This document shows positions 1 to 9,505 of a stretch of DNA of 64,000 bases, piece after piece. Positions within the stretch are counted from its first letter, which is position 1; the number at the start of each line of letters is the position of its first letter. A model generated the notes under the pieces. It made no database searches and was not told where the DNA came from. It saw only the letters and a list, made by a program, of their open reading frames with translations. The position numbers and the translations under genes are program-made. The stretch is from Dietzia sp. JS16-p6b (GTDB lineage: Bacteria > Actinomycetota > Actinomycetes > Mycobacteriales > Mycobacteriaceae): assembly GCF_003052165.1 (NCBI RefSeq), contig NZ_CP024869.1, positions 620,001-684,000 of the forward strand, in the 5' to 3' direction.

Positions 1-2
1 CG

Positions 3-536
3 GCCAGTCGGGACGCCGGGGACACCGGACGGGACGGGAACACCGGCCAGGACTCGGGCCGGGGCGCGGTGGGCGAGACCGGACTCGGGCGGGAGTCGGT
101 CCCCGCAGGCGCCTCGTCGTCCGGACCATCCGGGTCGCCCGGGATCCCGGCGTACGGCACGCCACCGCCGCCCGGGTGGTCGGCGCCCGGTTGGCCCCCG
201 CCGAGTAGGTCCCCGGGTGCGTCGCGGAGTGCGCCGCCCGGCGCGGGCCGGGCACCGGTCACGGGTCCGGACGGCGGGGCGGCACCCGACGGCGACCGGC
301 CCCAGAACGGGACGTATGGTCCGAGCGGGGCCGAGACCACCCGGCTGCCGGCCGCGCCCGCCGAGCCGGAGAACCCGGACGCGGACCCCGGTCGCGCCGG
401 CGACCGGGACGAGTCGCCGTCCGGCCGGTCGACCCGTGCGTGGTCGGCGGTGGACGGTGACGGGCGCCGGAGCGGGTCCCGCCGTCGCGAGGACAAGGAA
501 CCCGGGTGGCGGGCACCGTGGGAACGTGACGACTGA
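3..536 (+). CDS. ftsH: C-terminal tail of FtsH-type ATP-dependent zinc metalloprotease (5' partial)
   Basis: The frame is open from the left edge to a TGA at 534-536, so only the end of a gene is present. The visible protein is low-complexity, rich in Gly, Pro, Asp, Ser and Arg with a [11 protein letters not shown] stretch, and ends in a basic-acidic tail ([10 protein letters not shown]). No AAA or protease motif lies in the window. The identification rests on position: in mycobacteria the gene directly before folE is ftsH, whose product ends in a long disordered Pro/Gly-rich tail. The membrane-anchored hexamer degrades membrane and regulatory proteins. A gap of 32 bases separates it from folE. 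Confidence 0.6.
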   Translation, partial: ASRDAGDTGRDGNTGQDSGRGAVGETGLGRESVPAGASSSGPSGSPGIPAYGTPPPPGWSAPGWPPPSRSPGASRSAPPGAGRAPVTGPDGGAAPDGDRPQNGTYGPSGAETTRLPAAPAEPENPDADPGRAGDRDESPSGRSTRAWSAVDGDGRRSGSRRREDKEPGWRAPWERDD

Positions 537-568
537 CCACCGGTCGGTTTCGTGCGAGAAGAGGACTG

Positions 569-1192
569 ATGACGACCCCTGACCACATCCCCGCGGCAGA
601 CGCCCGGTCGGTGTCCGCCGGCCGGGTGTTCGATGCCGAGCGCGCCGAGTCGGCGGTCCGGGAACTGCTGATCGCCGTGGGCGAGGACCCGGATCGCGAG
701 GGCCTCCAGGACACCCCGGCGCGCGTCGCACGGGCGTACCGGGAGGTGTTCGCGGGGCTGTACACCGAACCCGCGGACGTGTTGTCCAGGACGTTCAACG
801 AGGACCACCGGGAGCTGGTCCTGGTGCGGGACATCCCCATCTTCTCGACCTGCGAGCACCACCTCGTCCCGTTCCACGGGGTCGCGCACATCGGGTACAT
901 CCCGGGGCGCTCGGGTGCGGTGACCGGGCTGAGCAAACTCGCCCGGCTCGTCGACCTCTACGCCAAGCGGCCGCAGGTGCAGGAACGACTGACCAGCCAG
1001 GTCGCCGACGCCCTGGTGGACAGGCTCCAGCCCACCGGGGTCCTCGTGGTGATCGAATGCGAACACCTGTGCATGAGCATGCGCGGAATCCGTAAGCCGG
1101 GTTCCGTCACCACCACCTCCGCGGTCCGGGGCAGCATGCGGTCCAACGCCTCCACCAGGGCGGAGGCACTCGGCCTCCTGCGGGGTACGTGA
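569..1192 (+). CDS. folE: GTP cyclohydrolase I
   Basis: Cytosolic enzyme that converts GTP to 7,8-dihydroneopterin triphosphate, the first step of folate synthesis. The 207-residue protein has the family length. It shows the zinc site (STCEHH, Cys95 and His98; Cys168 in EHLCMSMRG) and the substrate segment HIGYIPG. ATG 569 follows an AGAAGAGG ribosome site. It is the first gene of a folE-folP-folB-folK operon; its TGA overlaps the folP GTG start in a GTGA arrangement, so translation is probably coupled. The order is the same as in M. tuberculosis Rv3609c-Rv3606c. Confidence 0.97.
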   Translation: MTTPDHIPAADARSVSAGRVFDAERAESAVRELLIAVGEDPDREGLQDTPARVARAYREVFAGLYTEPADVLSRTFNEDHRELVLVRDIPIFSTCEHHLVPFHGVAHIGYIPGRSGAVTGLSKLARLVDLYAKRPQVQERLTSQVADALVDRLQPTGVLVVIECEHLCMSMRGIRKPGSVTTTSAVRGSMRSNASTRAEALGLLRGT

Positions 1193-2073
1193 GCCACCCG
1201 TTCGCCCCGACACGCCCGGCCGGGCTGCCGCGTCCGGGCCGCTGCGCGGTGATGGGCATCGTCAACGTCACGGAGGACTCCTTCTCCGACGGGGGGCGTC
1301 ACCTCGCCCCGGAGGCCGCCCTCGCCCACGCCCGGCGACTGGTCTCGGAGGGGGCCGACCTCCTCGACGTCGGCGGGGAGTCCACGAGGCCGGGGGCGAT
1401 CCGGGTCGACCGGACCGACGAGGCGGACCGCGTGATCCCGCTCGTCCGCTCTCTCGTGGCGGACGGGGTCACGGTCTCGGTCGACACCATGCGCGCCTCG
1501 GTCGCCGCCGAGGCCCTGGAGTCCGGCGCGGCGCTGATCAACGACGTCTCCGGAGGTCTCGCCGATCCCGGGATGCTGCCGGTCGTCGCCCAACAGGGGT
1601 GCCCCGTGGTGCTCATGCACTGGGTGTCGCCCGACCAGTACCGGGCGGGCGCCGGAGGCCGCGCCGACTACGGCGGGGACGTGGTGACCTCGGTCCGTGA
1701 CCACCTCTCGCGCCGAGCCGATGCGGCGGTGTCCGCCGGGGTCGACGCGGGCTCGATCGTGCTGGACCCCGGGCTGGGGTTCGCCAAGAACGCCGCCGAC
1801 AACTGGGCGCTGCTCCACCGGCTCGACGCCCTCACCGAACTGGGGTTCCCGGTGTTGGTCGCCGCGTCGCGCAAGCGCTTCCTCGGTGCGCTCCTCGCGG
1901 ATACCGCGGGTGTGCCCCGCGGCGTGGCCGGCCGGGACCCCGCGACGGCGGCCGTCACCGCACTGGCCGCTGCGGCCGGGGCGTGGGCCGTGCGCGTCCA
2001 CGATGTGCCGCCGAGCGTCGACGCCGTCCGGGTGGCCGCCGCATGGGCGGCCGGAACACCGGGGGAGGGCTGA
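1189..2073 (+). CDS. folP: Dihydropteroate synthase
   Basis: Condenses 6-hydroxymethyl-7,8-dihydropterin pyrophosphate with p-aminobenzoate to give dihydropteroate; target of sulfonamides. The 294-residue TIM-barrel protein shows the family signatures in order: [14 protein letters not shown] near residue 24, the pyrophosphate-binding [13 protein letters not shown] near residue 58, [20 protein letters not shown] and the pterin-site ASRKRFLG. The GTG start overlaps the folE stop (GTGA) and its TGA overlaps the folB ATG by one base. Mycobacteria carry a second paralogue elsewhere (folP2); operon position makes this the folP1 type. Confidence 0.97.
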   Translation: MSHPFAPTRPAGLPRPGRCAVMGIVNVTEDSFSDGGRHLAPEAALAHARRLVSEGADLLDVGGESTRPGAIRVDRTDEADRVIPLVRSLVADGVTVSVDTMRASVAAEALESGAALINDVSGGLADPGMLPVVAQQGCPVVLMHWVSPDQYRAGAGGRADYGGDVVTSVRDHLSRRADAAVSAGVDAGSIVLDPGLGFAKNAADNWALLHRLDALTELGFPVLVAASRKRFLGALLADTAGVPRGVAGRDPATAAVTALAAAAGAWAVRVHDVPPSVDAVRVAAAWAAGTPGEG

Positions 2074-2465
2074 TGGCGGACCGGATCGAACTCAGGGGCC
2101 TGCGGGTGCGCGGCCACCACGGGGTCTTCGAGCACGAGCGGCACGACGGTCAGGACTTCCTCGTCGACCTCGTCCTGTGGACCGACTTCTCCGCGGCCGC
2201 GGCGTCCGACGATCTGGCCGACACCGTCGACTACGGTGCGCTGGCGCTGTTCGCCCGGGACGTGGTGTCCGGGGCCCCCCGCGACCTGATCGAGACGGTG
2301 GCCTCGCAGATCGCCGACGGGGTCATGGACCTGGCCCCCCACGCGCACGCGGTGGAGGTGACCGTGCACAAGCCCCAGGCGCCCATCCCCGCCGAGTTCG
2401 CGGACGTCGCGGTGGTGGCCAGACGATCGCGTGGGCACGACGGCGAACCGGGTGCGGACCGGTGA
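2073..2465 (+). CDS. folB: Dihydroneopterin aldolase
   Basis: Splits 7,8-dihydroneopterin to 6-hydroxymethyl-dihydropterin and glycolaldehyde. The 130-residue protein matches the family length of about 120-130 and begins [17 protein letters not shown], containing the conserved GHHGVFEHE segment; a Tyr (VDYGAL) and a Lys (VTVHKPQAP) stand where the catalytic residues are expected. ATG 2073 shares one base with the folP stop. A longer upstream reading would run back into folP and has no support. It overlaps the folK GTG by four bases. Confidence 0.95.
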   Translation: MADRIELRGLRVRGHHGVFEHERHDGQDFLVDLVLWTDFSAAAASDDLADTVDYGALALFARDVVSGAPRDLIETVASQIADGVMDLAPHAHAVEVTVHKPQAPIPAEFADVAVVARRSRGHDGEPGADR

Positions 2466-2986
2466 CCTGCCGGGCCGTCCTGTCGATCGGCGGAAACCAC
2501 GGTGACTCACTCGAGTTCCTCCGTGGTGTGGTGGCCGCCGCCGCCGGAGCGGGCACCCTCCGCGACGTCTCGTCGGTCTACGCGACCCCTCCGTGGGGCG
2601 GGGTGGAGCAGGACGACTTCCTCAACGCGGTTCTCGTCGTCGAACACCCGGGTTCCCCCCGCGACGTGCTCGACTGGGGACTCGCGCAGGAGCGGGCCGC
2701 GGGCCGCACCCGCCGGGTCCGGTGGGGGCCGCGGTCCCTCGACGTGGACGTGGTGTCCGCCGAGGTGGACGGTGTGACGGTGAGGTCCCGGGACGACCGT
2801 CTGACCCTGCCCCACCCCCGTGCGGCCGAGCGGGCGTTCGTCCTGGTCCCCTGGTCGGAGATCGAACCGCGTGCCCGGTTGGACGGCACGCCCCTCTCGG
2901 CCCACCTCGATGCCCTCGATCCCGCGGAAGTGTGCGCGATCCGGCGCACGCGCGACCGGCTGGCGCCCGAAGGGTGGGTCCGCTGA
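2462..2986 (+). CDS. folK: 2-amino-4-hydroxy-6-hydroxymethyldihydropteridine diphosphokinase
   Basis: Transfers pyrophosphate from ATP to 6-hydroxymethyl-dihydropterin, producing the FolP substrate. GTG 2462 overlaps the folB stop, giving 174 residues. Family motifs are LSIGGNHGD at the N-terminus, [19 protein letters not shown] (pterin-binding), [12 protein letters not shown] with the two metal-binding Asp, and [16 protein letters not shown]. The same frame stays open for hundreds of bases upstream across folP and folB, but that part does not resemble any protein. Confidence 0.96.
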   Translation: MTCRAVLSIGGNHGDSLEFLRGVVAAAAGAGTLRDVSSVYATPPWGGVEQDDFLNAVLVVEHPGSPRDVLDWGLAQERAAGRTRRVRWGPRSLDVDVVSAEVDGVTVRSRDDRLTLPHPRAAERAFVLVPWSEIEPRARLDGTPLSAHLDALDPAEVCAIRRTRDRLAPEGWVR

Positions 2987-2987
2987 C

Positions 2988-3464
2988 ATGTCCCGTATCG
3001 CGGTGTCCACCCTCGCCCTGGTCGCGCTCGTGGCCGGCGTGGCCGCCTACTTCCTCACGGGTTCGTTTCTCGGGTCACTGCCTCCACTCGGGTGGGGCTG
3101 GGTCACTCTGCCGGTGGTGGCGGTGATCGACCTCTTGTTGGCGCTCCGCGTCCGATCCGCGATCTCCGACGGCGGCGTGGGCCAGGACCGCAGCCAGATG
3201 CACCCGATGACGATCGCGCGGTGCGCAGCCCTCGGGCAGGCGTCGGCGGTCCTGGGAGCAGCGGCCGGTGGCCTGGGAACCGGGTTGGTCCTGTACTTCC
3301 TGCCCAGGCTGGGCGAGCTGGCCGCGGCCGGCGACGAGCTGCCGGTGTCCGTGGCGGTGTTGGTGTCGGGGGCGGTGCTCGTGGGCGCGGGACTGTTCCT
3401 CGAGGCGGCCTGCGAGACCCCTCCCTCCGACGACGACCTCGGGGGACTGGCCCAGTCGACCTGA
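2988..3464 (+). CDS. DUF3180 membrane protein (Rv3605c-like)
   Basis: Function unknown. The 158-residue protein has four likely transmembrane helices (about residues 7-24, 34-52, 78-102 and 116-136). Genes of this family lie directly after folK throughout the Mycobacteriales, as here, with a one-base gap, so it is very likely transcribed with the fol operon. ATG 2988 is the only start that does not overlap folK. The last codons lie inside an 18-base tandem repeat, and each repeat unit supplies an in-frame TGA. Confidence 0.9.
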   Translation: MSRIAVSTLALVALVAGVAAYFLTGSFLGSLPPLGWGWVTLPVVAVIDLLLALRVRSAISDGGVGQDRSQMHPMTIARCAALGQASAVLGAAAGGLGTGLVLYFLPRLGELAAAGDELPVSVAVLVSGAVLVGAGLFLEAACETPPSDDDLGGLAQST

Positions 3465-3502
3465 CCGGCCCAGTCGACCTGACCGGCCCAGTCGACCTGA
3501 CC
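3449..3502. repeat. Three 18-bp tandem repeats across the DUF3180 stop codon
   Basis: The unit GGCCCAGTCGACCTGACC occurs three times head to tail, followed by a fragment of a fourth. Because 18 is a multiple of three, every unit carries a TGA in the frame of the upstream gene, so three stop codons follow one another. The unit has no clear palindrome beyond GTCGAC. It looks like local slippage duplication; no function is evident. Confidence 0.9.
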
Positions 3503-3591
3503 GGCCCGGCGGGACCGCGAGCGGCGGGCATCTCGACGAACACGCGCCAGTTACCCGTGTGACTAGTGGTTCTCCGCGTATCATCCCGGGC

Positions 3592-4524
3592 ATGAGTTCC
3601 GACGGCGCGATCGACAAACCCCGATCCGTCCGCCCCGCTCGTGGTGACGACCGCGGCCTGGCGGGCATCGCTCTCGGCGCCCTCCTGGTGCTCGCGCTCG
3701 TCGCGACCGTCGTGATGGTCTTCTCGGACGATCCGGTGTGGATGCGGATCGGCACCCTCGCGGCACTCTGGGCGGCGTTCATCGGGGCCTTCCTCGTGGC
3801 CCGTTACAGGCGACAGGCCGCGGCCGAGGCCGCCCGGGTCCGCGACCTGCACACGGTGTACGAACTGCAGCTCGAGCGTGAGATCTCGGCGCGTCGCGAA
3901 CACGAGCTCGTGGTGGAGAAGGATCTCCGCGACTCCGTGCGTGCGGAGACCACCGATTCGATCCGCGCACTCCGCCACGAGATCGCCGCGTTGCGCGACC
4001 AGCTCGGGCAGATGGGTGTCACGCTGAACGACGAGCGTCCCGCCGTGGGTGGCGACACCGCCGCCGGGGAGCTGGGCGCCGGGGTGTCCCTGCCGTCGGT
4101 GCCGTCCGAGCGTGTCGAGCCCCGCCGTCGGGCCCCGGAACCGACCGTTACCGGCGTCGGTCGTGACGTCACCCCGAGCACCGAGCGCACCGAGAAGCTC
4201 TCGCCGGTCGAGGCGGAGACGGCGCGCCCCGCGGGCGCCCAGGACCGGCCGCCCCGCGGCCCGGCCGTCCGTCCGGTCGCGCGTCCCAGGTCGGACGCCA
4301 CGACGACGTCGGAGACGTCGTCCGGGTCCGACACGCCGACGCCCCGGCCGACGGAATCCGACACGCCGACCCCGCGGTCGCCGAGGACCGAACCGCCGTC
4401 CGCAGAGTCCGAGCCGCACAGCAGACACGGCGAGGGGGGCGGGCTCTCCGTGGCCGAGCTCATGGCCCGCTTCGGCGACGACGCCCCCGGGCGTGGTCAC
4501 CGCCATCGCCGCTCGGCGGACTGA
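3592..4524 (+). CDS. DUF6779-type membrane protein with disordered tail (Rv3604c-like)
   Basis: Function unknown. The 310-residue product has two transmembrane helices (about residues 24-44 and 51-68), a charged segment predicted to form a coiled coil (about 75-145), a long Pro/Thr/Ser/Glu-rich disordered tail, and a short conserved ending (LSVAELMARFGDD). Position after the DUF3180 gene matches Rv3604c. ATG 3592 sits 7 bases after TATCAT (3579-3584), so a separate leaderless transcript is likely. The tail contains two SDTPTPR copies. Confidence 0.85.
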   Translation: MSSDGAIDKPRSVRPARGDDRGLAGIALGALLVLALVATVVMVFSDDPVWMRIGTLAALWAAFIGAFLVARYRRQAAAEAARVRDLHTVYELQLEREISARREHELVVEKDLRDSVRAETTDSIRALRHEIAALRDQLGQMGVTLNDERPAVGGDTAAGELGAGVSLPSVPSERVEPRRRAPEPTVTGVGRDVTPSTERTEKLSPVEAETARPAGAQDRPPRGPAVRPVARPRSDATTTSETSSGSDTPTPRPTESDTPTPRSPRTEPPSAESEPHSRHGEGGGLSVAELMARFGDDAPGRGHRHRRSAD

Positions 4525-4673
4525 GGCGGGCTGATAATCCGGACCGGCCAGTCTTTGTGAGGTACGCCACTCGGGCGTGACCCGATCCCGGGGGGGCGAC
4601 TAGTCTCGCCCCCGAGAAGTCCGGGACCCGTCATCCGCACGGGCCTGGAACGGATCGAGCACTGGAGCACCTC

Positions 4674-5630
4674 ATGATGTCCGAGTTCGGCGTCGCCGGG
4701 ACCACCCCTGCCCGCCTGTCGATCGGCCTCGTGTCCGCGGGACGCGTGGGCACCGCGATCGGCGCGGCGCTCGAACGGCGGGGACACGTCGTCTCCGCGG
4801 TCGTCGCGCGGTCCGACCGCTCGCGCGACCTGGCCTCCCGCCGCCTTCCGGACGCGCGGCTCGCCGATCCGGTCGAGGTGGCCGGAGCCGGGGAACTGCT
4901 GATCCTCGCCGTGCCCGACAAGGAGCTGCCGGCAGTGGTCGGGGACCTCGCCGCGGCCGACGCCTTCCGTCCCGGCCACATCGTGGTCCACGTGGCCGGC
5001 GCGATCGGTGCGGACGTGCTCCGCCCCGCCGCGGACGCCGGCGCGGTGGTCGTGGCGGCCCACCCCGCGATGACCTTCACGGGGGGCGATGCGGACATCG
5101 AGCGCATGGAGGGCTGCTCGTGGGCCCTGACCTCCCCGGACGAGGTGGGTCTCGTCGTCGGACAGATGTTGGTGATGGAGACGGGTGGACTGCCCGTCAC
5201 CGTCGCCGAATCCCACCGCGCCCTCTACCACGCCGCACTCGCGCACGGCGCCAACCACCTGGTCACGCTCGTCAACGACGCCGCCGAGGCGCTCGCGGCG
5301 TCGTTCTCGGTCCTCCCAGGTGGTGGGGTCCAGGGTGACCCGGACGGAATGCTCGGCGCGGACGCCGGGGCGCTCGCCCGTCGCACCCTCGAGCCACTGC
5401 TGCGGGCAGCCCTCGACAACGTCCTGGCCGCCGGCGACTCGGCGCTCACCGGTCCGGTCATGCGGGGCGACGCGGTGACCGTCTCGCGCCACCTCGACGC
5501 TCTCGAGGACGTCGACGGCGGAATCGCCGCCGGATACCGCGCGCTCGCGCTGCGGACCGCGGATCGTTGTGGGGCCGGCCGCGACGTCACCGACCTCCTC
5601 GCCCCCGACCTGACGGAGCAGCTGCGATGA
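4674..5630 (+). CDS. Rossmann-like and DUF2520 domain protein (Rv3603c-like)
   Basis: The 318-residue protein has an N-terminal NAD(P)-binding Rossmann fold ([20 protein letters not shown], about residues 16-35) and a C-terminal helical DUF2520 domain with a conserved AHPAMTFTG stretch in between. The architecture resembles ketopantoate reductase-like oxidoreductases, and it lies directly before panC in actinobacteria, so a role in or near pantothenate metabolism has been supposed; the substrate is not known. The start at 4674 (ATGATG) allows 4674 or 4677. Its TGA overlaps panC ATG. Confidence 0.88.
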   Translation: MMSEFGVAGTTPARLSIGLVSAGRVGTAIGAALERRGHVVSAVVARSDRSRDLASRRLPDARLADPVEVAGAGELLILAVPDKELPAVVGDLAAADAFRPGHIVVHVAGAIGADVLRPAADAGAVVVAAHPAMTFTGGDADIERMEGCSWALTSPDEVGLVVGQMLVMETGGLPVTVAESHRALYHAALAHGANHLVTLVNDAAEALAASFSVLPGGGVQGDPDGMLGADAGALARRTLEPLLRAALDNVLAAGDSALTGPVMRGDAVTVSRHLDALEDVDGGIAAGYRALALRTADRCGAGRDVTDLLAPDLTEQLR

Positions 5631-6613
5631 CCGCCTCGACCCTTCCCGTGCGGACGGCGGTCCCCGGTCGGCCGGGGACCGGGTACAACCGGGGCGAGTT
5701 GACCATCCACCACGAGCCCGAGTCCCTGCACGCGGTCACCCGCTCACTGCGCAAGGTCGGCAGGCAGATCACCTTCGTCCCCACGATGGGCGCGTTGCAC
5801 GAGGGGCACCTGGCGCTGGTCGAGGCCGCCCGCCGGACCCCGGGGTCCGTGGTGGTGGTGTCGATCTTCGTCAACCCTCTGCAGTTCGGACCCGGGGAGG
5901 ACCTCGACGCCTACCCCCGGACCCTGGACGAGGACGTGGCCAGGCTGGCCGCGGCCGGCGTCGAGCTGGTCCTGGCCCCGAGCGCCGCGGCGATGTACCC
6001 GAACGGGCCGAGGACCACCGTGCTGCCCGGGCCGGCGGGTGACATCCTCGACGGTGCCGCCCGCCCCGGCCACTTCGCCGGGATGCTCACCGTGGTGGCC
6101 AAGCTGTTCAACATCGTCGCCCCTCACCAGGCCTTCTTCGGCGAGAAAGACTATCAGCAGCTCGTCCTGATCCGTCAGATGGTGGCTGATCTGGACATGG
6201 ACGTCCGCGTGGTGGGCGTCCCCACCGTCCGGGAGTCCGACGGCCTGGCCATGAGCTCCCGCAACCGCTACCTCTCCGAGGACGAGCGGGAGCTGGCCAC
6301 CACCCTCAACGCGGCGCTCGTGGCGGGGACGTTCGCGGCCAAGGGCGGTCGGCAGGCGGTGCTCGACGCCGCCCGCGCGGTCCTGGCCGAGCGCCCGCAG
6401 ATCTCCGTCGACTACCTCGAACTCCGGGCGGGCGACCTCGGCGAGCCACCGGAGGAGGGTCCGGGGCGTCTCCTGGTGGCGGCCCGGATCGGATCCGCCC
6501 GCCTCATCGACAACGTCGGCGTGGCCATCGGCACGGGATTCCTCGCCGCCGCCGAGGCGACCGTCGCCGCCCAGCAGGCCGAGTTGGCCGCAGACCTCAA
6601 GGAAGGCCTCTAG
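5627..6613 (+). CDS. panC: Pantothenate synthetase
   Basis: ATP-dependent condensation of pantoate and beta-alanine. From ATG 5627 (overlapping the previous TGA) the protein has 328 residues. The nucleotidyl-transferase signature appears as [15 protein letters not shown], followed by [16 protein letters not shown] and a KMSKS-like AMSSRN. The N-terminus up to about residue 45 is longer than in E. coli PanC, as in mycobacteria. The panD ATG begins on the base after the stop. Confidence 0.97.
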   Translation: MTASTLPVRTAVPGRPGTGYNRGELTIHHEPESLHAVTRSLRKVGRQITFVPTMGALHEGHLALVEAARRTPGSVVVVSIFVNPLQFGPGEDLDAYPRTLDEDVARLAAAGVELVLAPSAAAMYPNGPRTTVLPGPAGDILDGAARPGHFAGMLTVVAKLFNIVAPHQAFFGEKDYQQLVLIRQMVADLDMDVRVVGVPTVRESDGLAMSSRNRYLSEDERELATTLNAALVAGTFAAKGGRQAVLDAARAVLAERPQISVDYLELRAGDLGEPPEEGPGRLLVAARIGSARLIDNVGVAIGTGFLAAAEATVAAQQAELAADLKEGL

Positions 6614-7039
6614 ATGCAGCGCACCATGCTCCACTCCAAGATCCACCGGGCGACCGTGACCCAGGCCGACCTGCACTACGTGGGCTCCTGCACCATCGAC
6701 GCGGATCTCATGGACGCCGCGGACCTGCTCGAGGGGCAGCAGATCGACATCGTCGACATCGACAACGGCGCACGCCTGACCACCTACGCCATCACCGGCG
6801 AGCGCGGTTCCGGGGTCATCAGCATCAACGGCGCGGCCGCGCACCTGGTCCATCCCGGCGATCTGGTGATCATCATCGCCTACGCGGTGATGGAGGACGC
6901 CGAGGCGCGCGCCTACTCGCCGCGCGTCGTGTTCGTCGACCCCCACAACCGGATGCTCACGGAGGGCACCGACCCGGCGGACGTCCCCGCGGGGTCGGGG
7001 CTGAAGAACCCGCGCGTCCCCGAGCCCGTCACCGTCTAG
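6614..7039 (+). CDS. panD: Aspartate 1-decarboxylase proenzyme
   Basis: Makes beta-alanine from aspartate for PanC. The 141-residue proenzyme carries the self-cleavage site Gly24-Ser25 in YVGSCTID; cleavage converts Ser25 to the pyruvoyl cofactor. Lys9 (HSKIHR) and Tyr58-region residues fit the family. The C-terminal extension after about residue 115 is the part in which pyrazinamide-resistance changes are found in M. tuberculosis. It starts immediately after panC, so the two enzymes of the last steps are made from one message. Confidence 0.97.
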   Translation: MQRTMLHSKIHRATVTQADLHYVGSCTIDADLMDAADLLEGQQIDIVDIDNGARLTTYAITGERGSGVISINGAAAHLVHPGDLVIIIAYAVMEDAEARAYSPRVVFVDPHNRMLTEGTDPADVPAGSGLKNPRVPEPVTV

Positions 7040-7055
7040 GTGCCGGGATAGGGCC

Positions 7056-7826
7056 GTGTTACTCACCGTCGACGTCGGCAACACCCACATCCGCCTGGGC
7101 GTCTTCCCCCCGGACGGCGGGCCGCTCGAGCGCACCTGGAGCATGCGGACGTCGCCGGCGGTGACCTCCGACGAGCTGGCGTTGACCATCCGGGGCCTGC
7201 TCGGGGACTGCGCCGGGCGCCTGTCGGGTATCTCGGCGATGTCGGTCGTGCCCTCGGTGACCGGCGAGCTGCGTCGGATGGCCGCCGACTACTGGCCCGG
7301 GCTCCACGCGGTCGTGGTGGCTCCCGGCGTGAAGACCGGCGTACCGCTCCTCGTGGACAGTCCCCGGGAGGTGGGATCCGACAGGGTCGTCAACGCCCTG
7401 GCCGCCCACACCTTGTTCGAGGGCGCGGTGATCGTCGTCGACGTGGACACGGCGACCACGGTCGACGCCGTTTCCGCGCGCGGAGAGTTGCTGGGCGGGG
7501 CGATCGCACCCGGGATCGACATCTCCGTGGACGCGCTGGCCGAGCGCGCGGCGGCGTTGCGGAAGATCGAGGTGGTGCGGCCCCGGAGTGCGCTGGGCAA
7601 GAACACGGTGGCCGCGCTGCAGGCCGGGATCGTGATCGGGTTCGCCGGTCAGATCGACGCCCTGGTCGACCGCCTGCGGACGGACGTCGCCGACCTGTCC
7701 GACGCGGCGGTGGTGCTGACCGGGTTGCGGGCGGACGTGGTGTCCGAGGAGTCGCGCACGATCACCGACGTGGAACCGGAACTCGCCCTCGAGGGTCTGC
7801 GGTTGGTGTTCGAGAAGAACGCCTGA
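7056..7826 (+). CDS. coaX: Type III pantothenate kinase
   Basis: Phosphorylates pantothenate, the first step to coenzyme A. The 256-residue ASKHA-fold protein begins MLLTVDVGNTHIRLG (phosphate-binding DVGNT), with DVDTATTVDAV and GGAIAPGIDIS further on. GTG 7056 is chosen because it sits 16 bases after the panD stop and places the DVGNT motif at residue 6 as in relatives. It completes the pan-coa group in the order of M. tuberculosis Rv3602c-Rv3600c. Confidence 0.95.
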   Translation: MLLTVDVGNTHIRLGVFPPDGGPLERTWSMRTSPAVTSDELALTIRGLLGDCAGRLSGISAMSVVPSVTGELRRMAADYWPGLHAVVVAPGVKTGVPLLVDSPREVGSDRVVNALAAHTLFEGAVIVVDVDTATTVDAVSARGELLGGAIAPGIDISVDALAERAAALRKIEVVRPRSALGKNTVAALQAGIVIGFAGQIDALVDRLRTDVADLSDAAVVLTGLRADVVSEESRTITDVEPELALEGLRLVFEKNA

Positions 7827-7847
7827 CCGACGCCCCGGGCCGATGGC

Positions 7848-8522
7848 ATGCTGTCCGACATGGGCGGGAGCGGTCGGGAGAGGATCGATGACGACGAGGT
7901 GATCCGCAGGGACACCTCCGAGTTCGATCGCGGACTGTCCTTCTTCGACGCCATCTACGGCTTCGCCGTGACGCTGCTCATCGTGAACGTCGACCTGCCG
8001 GAGCCGCAGGCGTGGCAGGACCTCGGTTCCCTGGCGGCATCCGGGGTGGGGCAGCAGTTGCTCGGGGTCGCGTTGAGTTTCGTGGTGATCTGTGCGTTGT
8101 GGCGGGTCAACGTCAGGATGATCAAGGGGCTGACCGGTCTCGACGGCCCGATGGTGTTCGGCAACCTCCTGGCCACGGGCCTGGTGATCCTGGTGCCGTT
8201 CACCACCGATGCGATCAGCAACCCGGCCACGGCGGATCTGGCGCTGCCGACCGCGCTCTACGCCGTGAACATCGCCGGGGTCGCCCTCGCCCAGGCCGCG
8301 GTGTACCAACGAGGTCGCGCGGCCGGACTGGAACGCCGCCCCACGTCCGCGAGGGAGAACAGCCTGGTGCTGCTCGCGGCGACCACCACCCCGGCGGTGT
8401 TCCTGGCGTCGGTCCCCGTGGCGCTGACGGTCGGCGCCGCGGCGGCCCAGTTCATGTGGGTGTCGTTGATCGTGCTGCTGCCGTTGACGGGACGACTCGC
8501 GAATCGGGCGAGAGGGACCTGA
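7848..8522 (+). CDS. TMEM175/DUF1211-family membrane protein
   Basis: The 224-residue protein contains the family hallmark at its first helix (FFDAIYGFAVTLLIVNVDLP, near residue 31), equivalent to the FSDGVFAIAITLL motif of bacterial TMEM175 potassium channels, followed by about five more hydrophobic segments (near 70-88, 105-122, 137-155, 172-190, 195-213). The usual Arg before the motif is present in the form EFDRGLSFFD. A second ATG at 7860 is an equally possible start. It is not part of the usual coaX neighbourhood. Ion selectivity cannot be judged. Confidence 0.75.
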   Translation: MLSDMGGSGRERIDDDEVIRRDTSEFDRGLSFFDAIYGFAVTLLIVNVDLPEPQAWQDLGSLAASGVGQQLLGVALSFVVICALWRVNVRMIKGLTGLDGPMVFGNLLATGLVILVPFTTDAISNPATADLALPTALYAVNIAGVALAQAAVYQRGRAAGLERRPTSARENSLVLLAATTTPAVFLASVPVALTVGAAAAQFMWVSLIVLLPLTGRLANRARGT

Positions 8523-8588
8523 CGGCGGGTGTCGGCCGCCACGGACCCCGCGCTGCGGCCGGGTCAGGGGCCACGCGGTCAGGTGGGT

Positions 8589-9380
8589 TCAGGCGGCAGA
8601 GCGGTAACTCGTCATGGAGACCGACCCCCAGGCGTACCCCTCGCTGAAGGCGTCGAGTTTCTCGCCGGACCCGGCGGCCATTCCCGCCGTGTACAGCAGG
8701 GGCAGGAAGTGGTCGGCACTGGGCACGGCCAGTCCGGCGTCGGGGTGGTCGAGCAGCGACACCGCGTCCTCGGGTCGGTCGGTGAGCAGCGCCCGGGCGT
8801 GGTCGTCGAACCGGTGCGCCCAGTCGGTGCCCGAGTCGCCGAGGGACGGGTCGACGGCGGCCAGGTTGTGCACGACGTTGCCGCTGGCCAGGATCAGGAC
8901 TCCCGAGTCCCGCAGCGCCGAGAGCCTGGTTCCCAGGTCGAAGTGGTAGTCGGCGGGTTTCGAGGCGTCGACCGACAACTGCGCCACCGGCACGTCGGCG
9001 TCGGGGAAGACGTGGGCCAGGACGGACCACGTGCCGTGATCGAGTCCCCACGAGTCGCGGTCCTCGCCGATCCAGGTGGGACGGACCACCTCGGCCACCT
9101 CGGACGCGAGTTCGGGTGCGCCGGCGGCCGGGTAGTCGAACTCGTTGAGTTCCCGGGGGAAGCCGTAGAAGTCGTGGATCGTCCGGGGGTGCGCCATCGT
9201 GGTCACCGCCGTGGCGCCGATGTACCAGTGGGCCGAGACGGCGAGCACGGCCCGGGGGCGTTCGGGGAGTGCGGCTCCGAGCGCAGCCCACTGTCGGGTC
9301 CACTGGTTGTCCTCCAGCGCGTTGAGGGGGACGCCGTGTCCGATGAAGACGGCGGGCTGGCGCGAGGGTGTGGTGGTCAT
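8589..9380 (-). CDS. 4,5-DOPA-type extradiol dioxygenase (YgiD family)
   Basis: Class III extradiol (LigB-superfamily) dioxygenase of 263 residues. Motifs are FIGHGVPLNALEDN at the N-terminus, VSAHWY, LDHGTWSVL and ASGNVVHNL, which supply the metal-binding His residues of this family. Relatives open aromatic diols such as DOPA; the natural substrate in bacteria is unclear. ATG 9380 has an AAAGGAG ribosome site eight bases upstream. A perfect 10-base palindrome lies 24 bases before the start. It is transcribed away from the rhodanese-like gene. Confidence 0.88.
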   Translation of the reverse strand: MTTTPSRQPAVFIGHGVPLNALEDNQWTRQWAALGAALPERPRAVLAVSAHWYIGATAVTTMAHPRTIHDFYGFPRELNEFDYPAAGAPELASEVAEVVRPTWIGEDRDSWGLDHGTWSVLAHVFPDADVPVAQLSVDASKPADYHFDLGTRLSALRDSGVLILASGNVVHNLAAVDPSLGDSGTDWAHRFDDHARALLTDRPEDAVSLLDHPDAGLAVPSADHFLPLLYTAGMAAGSGEKLDAFSEGYAWGSVSMTSYRSAA

Positions 9381-9403
9381 GATGCTCCTTTACTCCACCT
9401 ATA

Positions 9404-9413
9404 TGATGCATCA
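9404..9413 (-). promoter_or_regulatory. Palindrome in the promoter of the dioxygenase gene
   Basis: TGATGCATCA is a perfect palindrome placed where the -10 region of the minus-strand dioxygenase promoter should lie (CATATAG follows on that strand). This position would suit a dimeric repressor, for example of the MarR or HxlR type, but no such regulator gene is adjacent. Confidence 0.35.
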
Positions 9414-9478
9414 ACTAACCGGAGCGCGCCAGCGGATGGGGGGTGGGGCGGCCGGGAGGCGCTCGCCCTTGCGGTAGA

Positions 9479-9494
9479 TAGACCGGTCTGTCTA
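9479..9494 (+). promoter_or_regulatory. McbR-type operator (TAGAC-N6-GTCTA)
   Basis: TAGACCGGTCTGTCTA fits exactly the TAGAC-N6-GTCTA operator of McbR, the TetR-family master regulator of sulfur and methionine metabolism known from Corynebacterium glutamicum. Its last two bases begin a good -10 box, TATTAT (9493-9498), so a bound repressor would block polymerase. The controlled transcript leads into a rhodanese-like gene. A second site of the same form lies at 22798-22813 before the sulfonate genes. Confidence 0.7.
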
Positions 9495-9505
9495 TTATCG
9501 TGGTC

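Noticed and set aside
2231-3782. Several other overlapping frames in the fol region on both strands
   Set aside because: None shows a ribosome site or protein motif; all lie over folB, folK, DUF3180 and DUF6779 genes.
5744-7189. Long minus-strand open frame opposite panC, panD and coaX
   Set aside because: It is the antisense shadow of well-supported genes and its translation is His/Asp/Gly-rich without any known motif.
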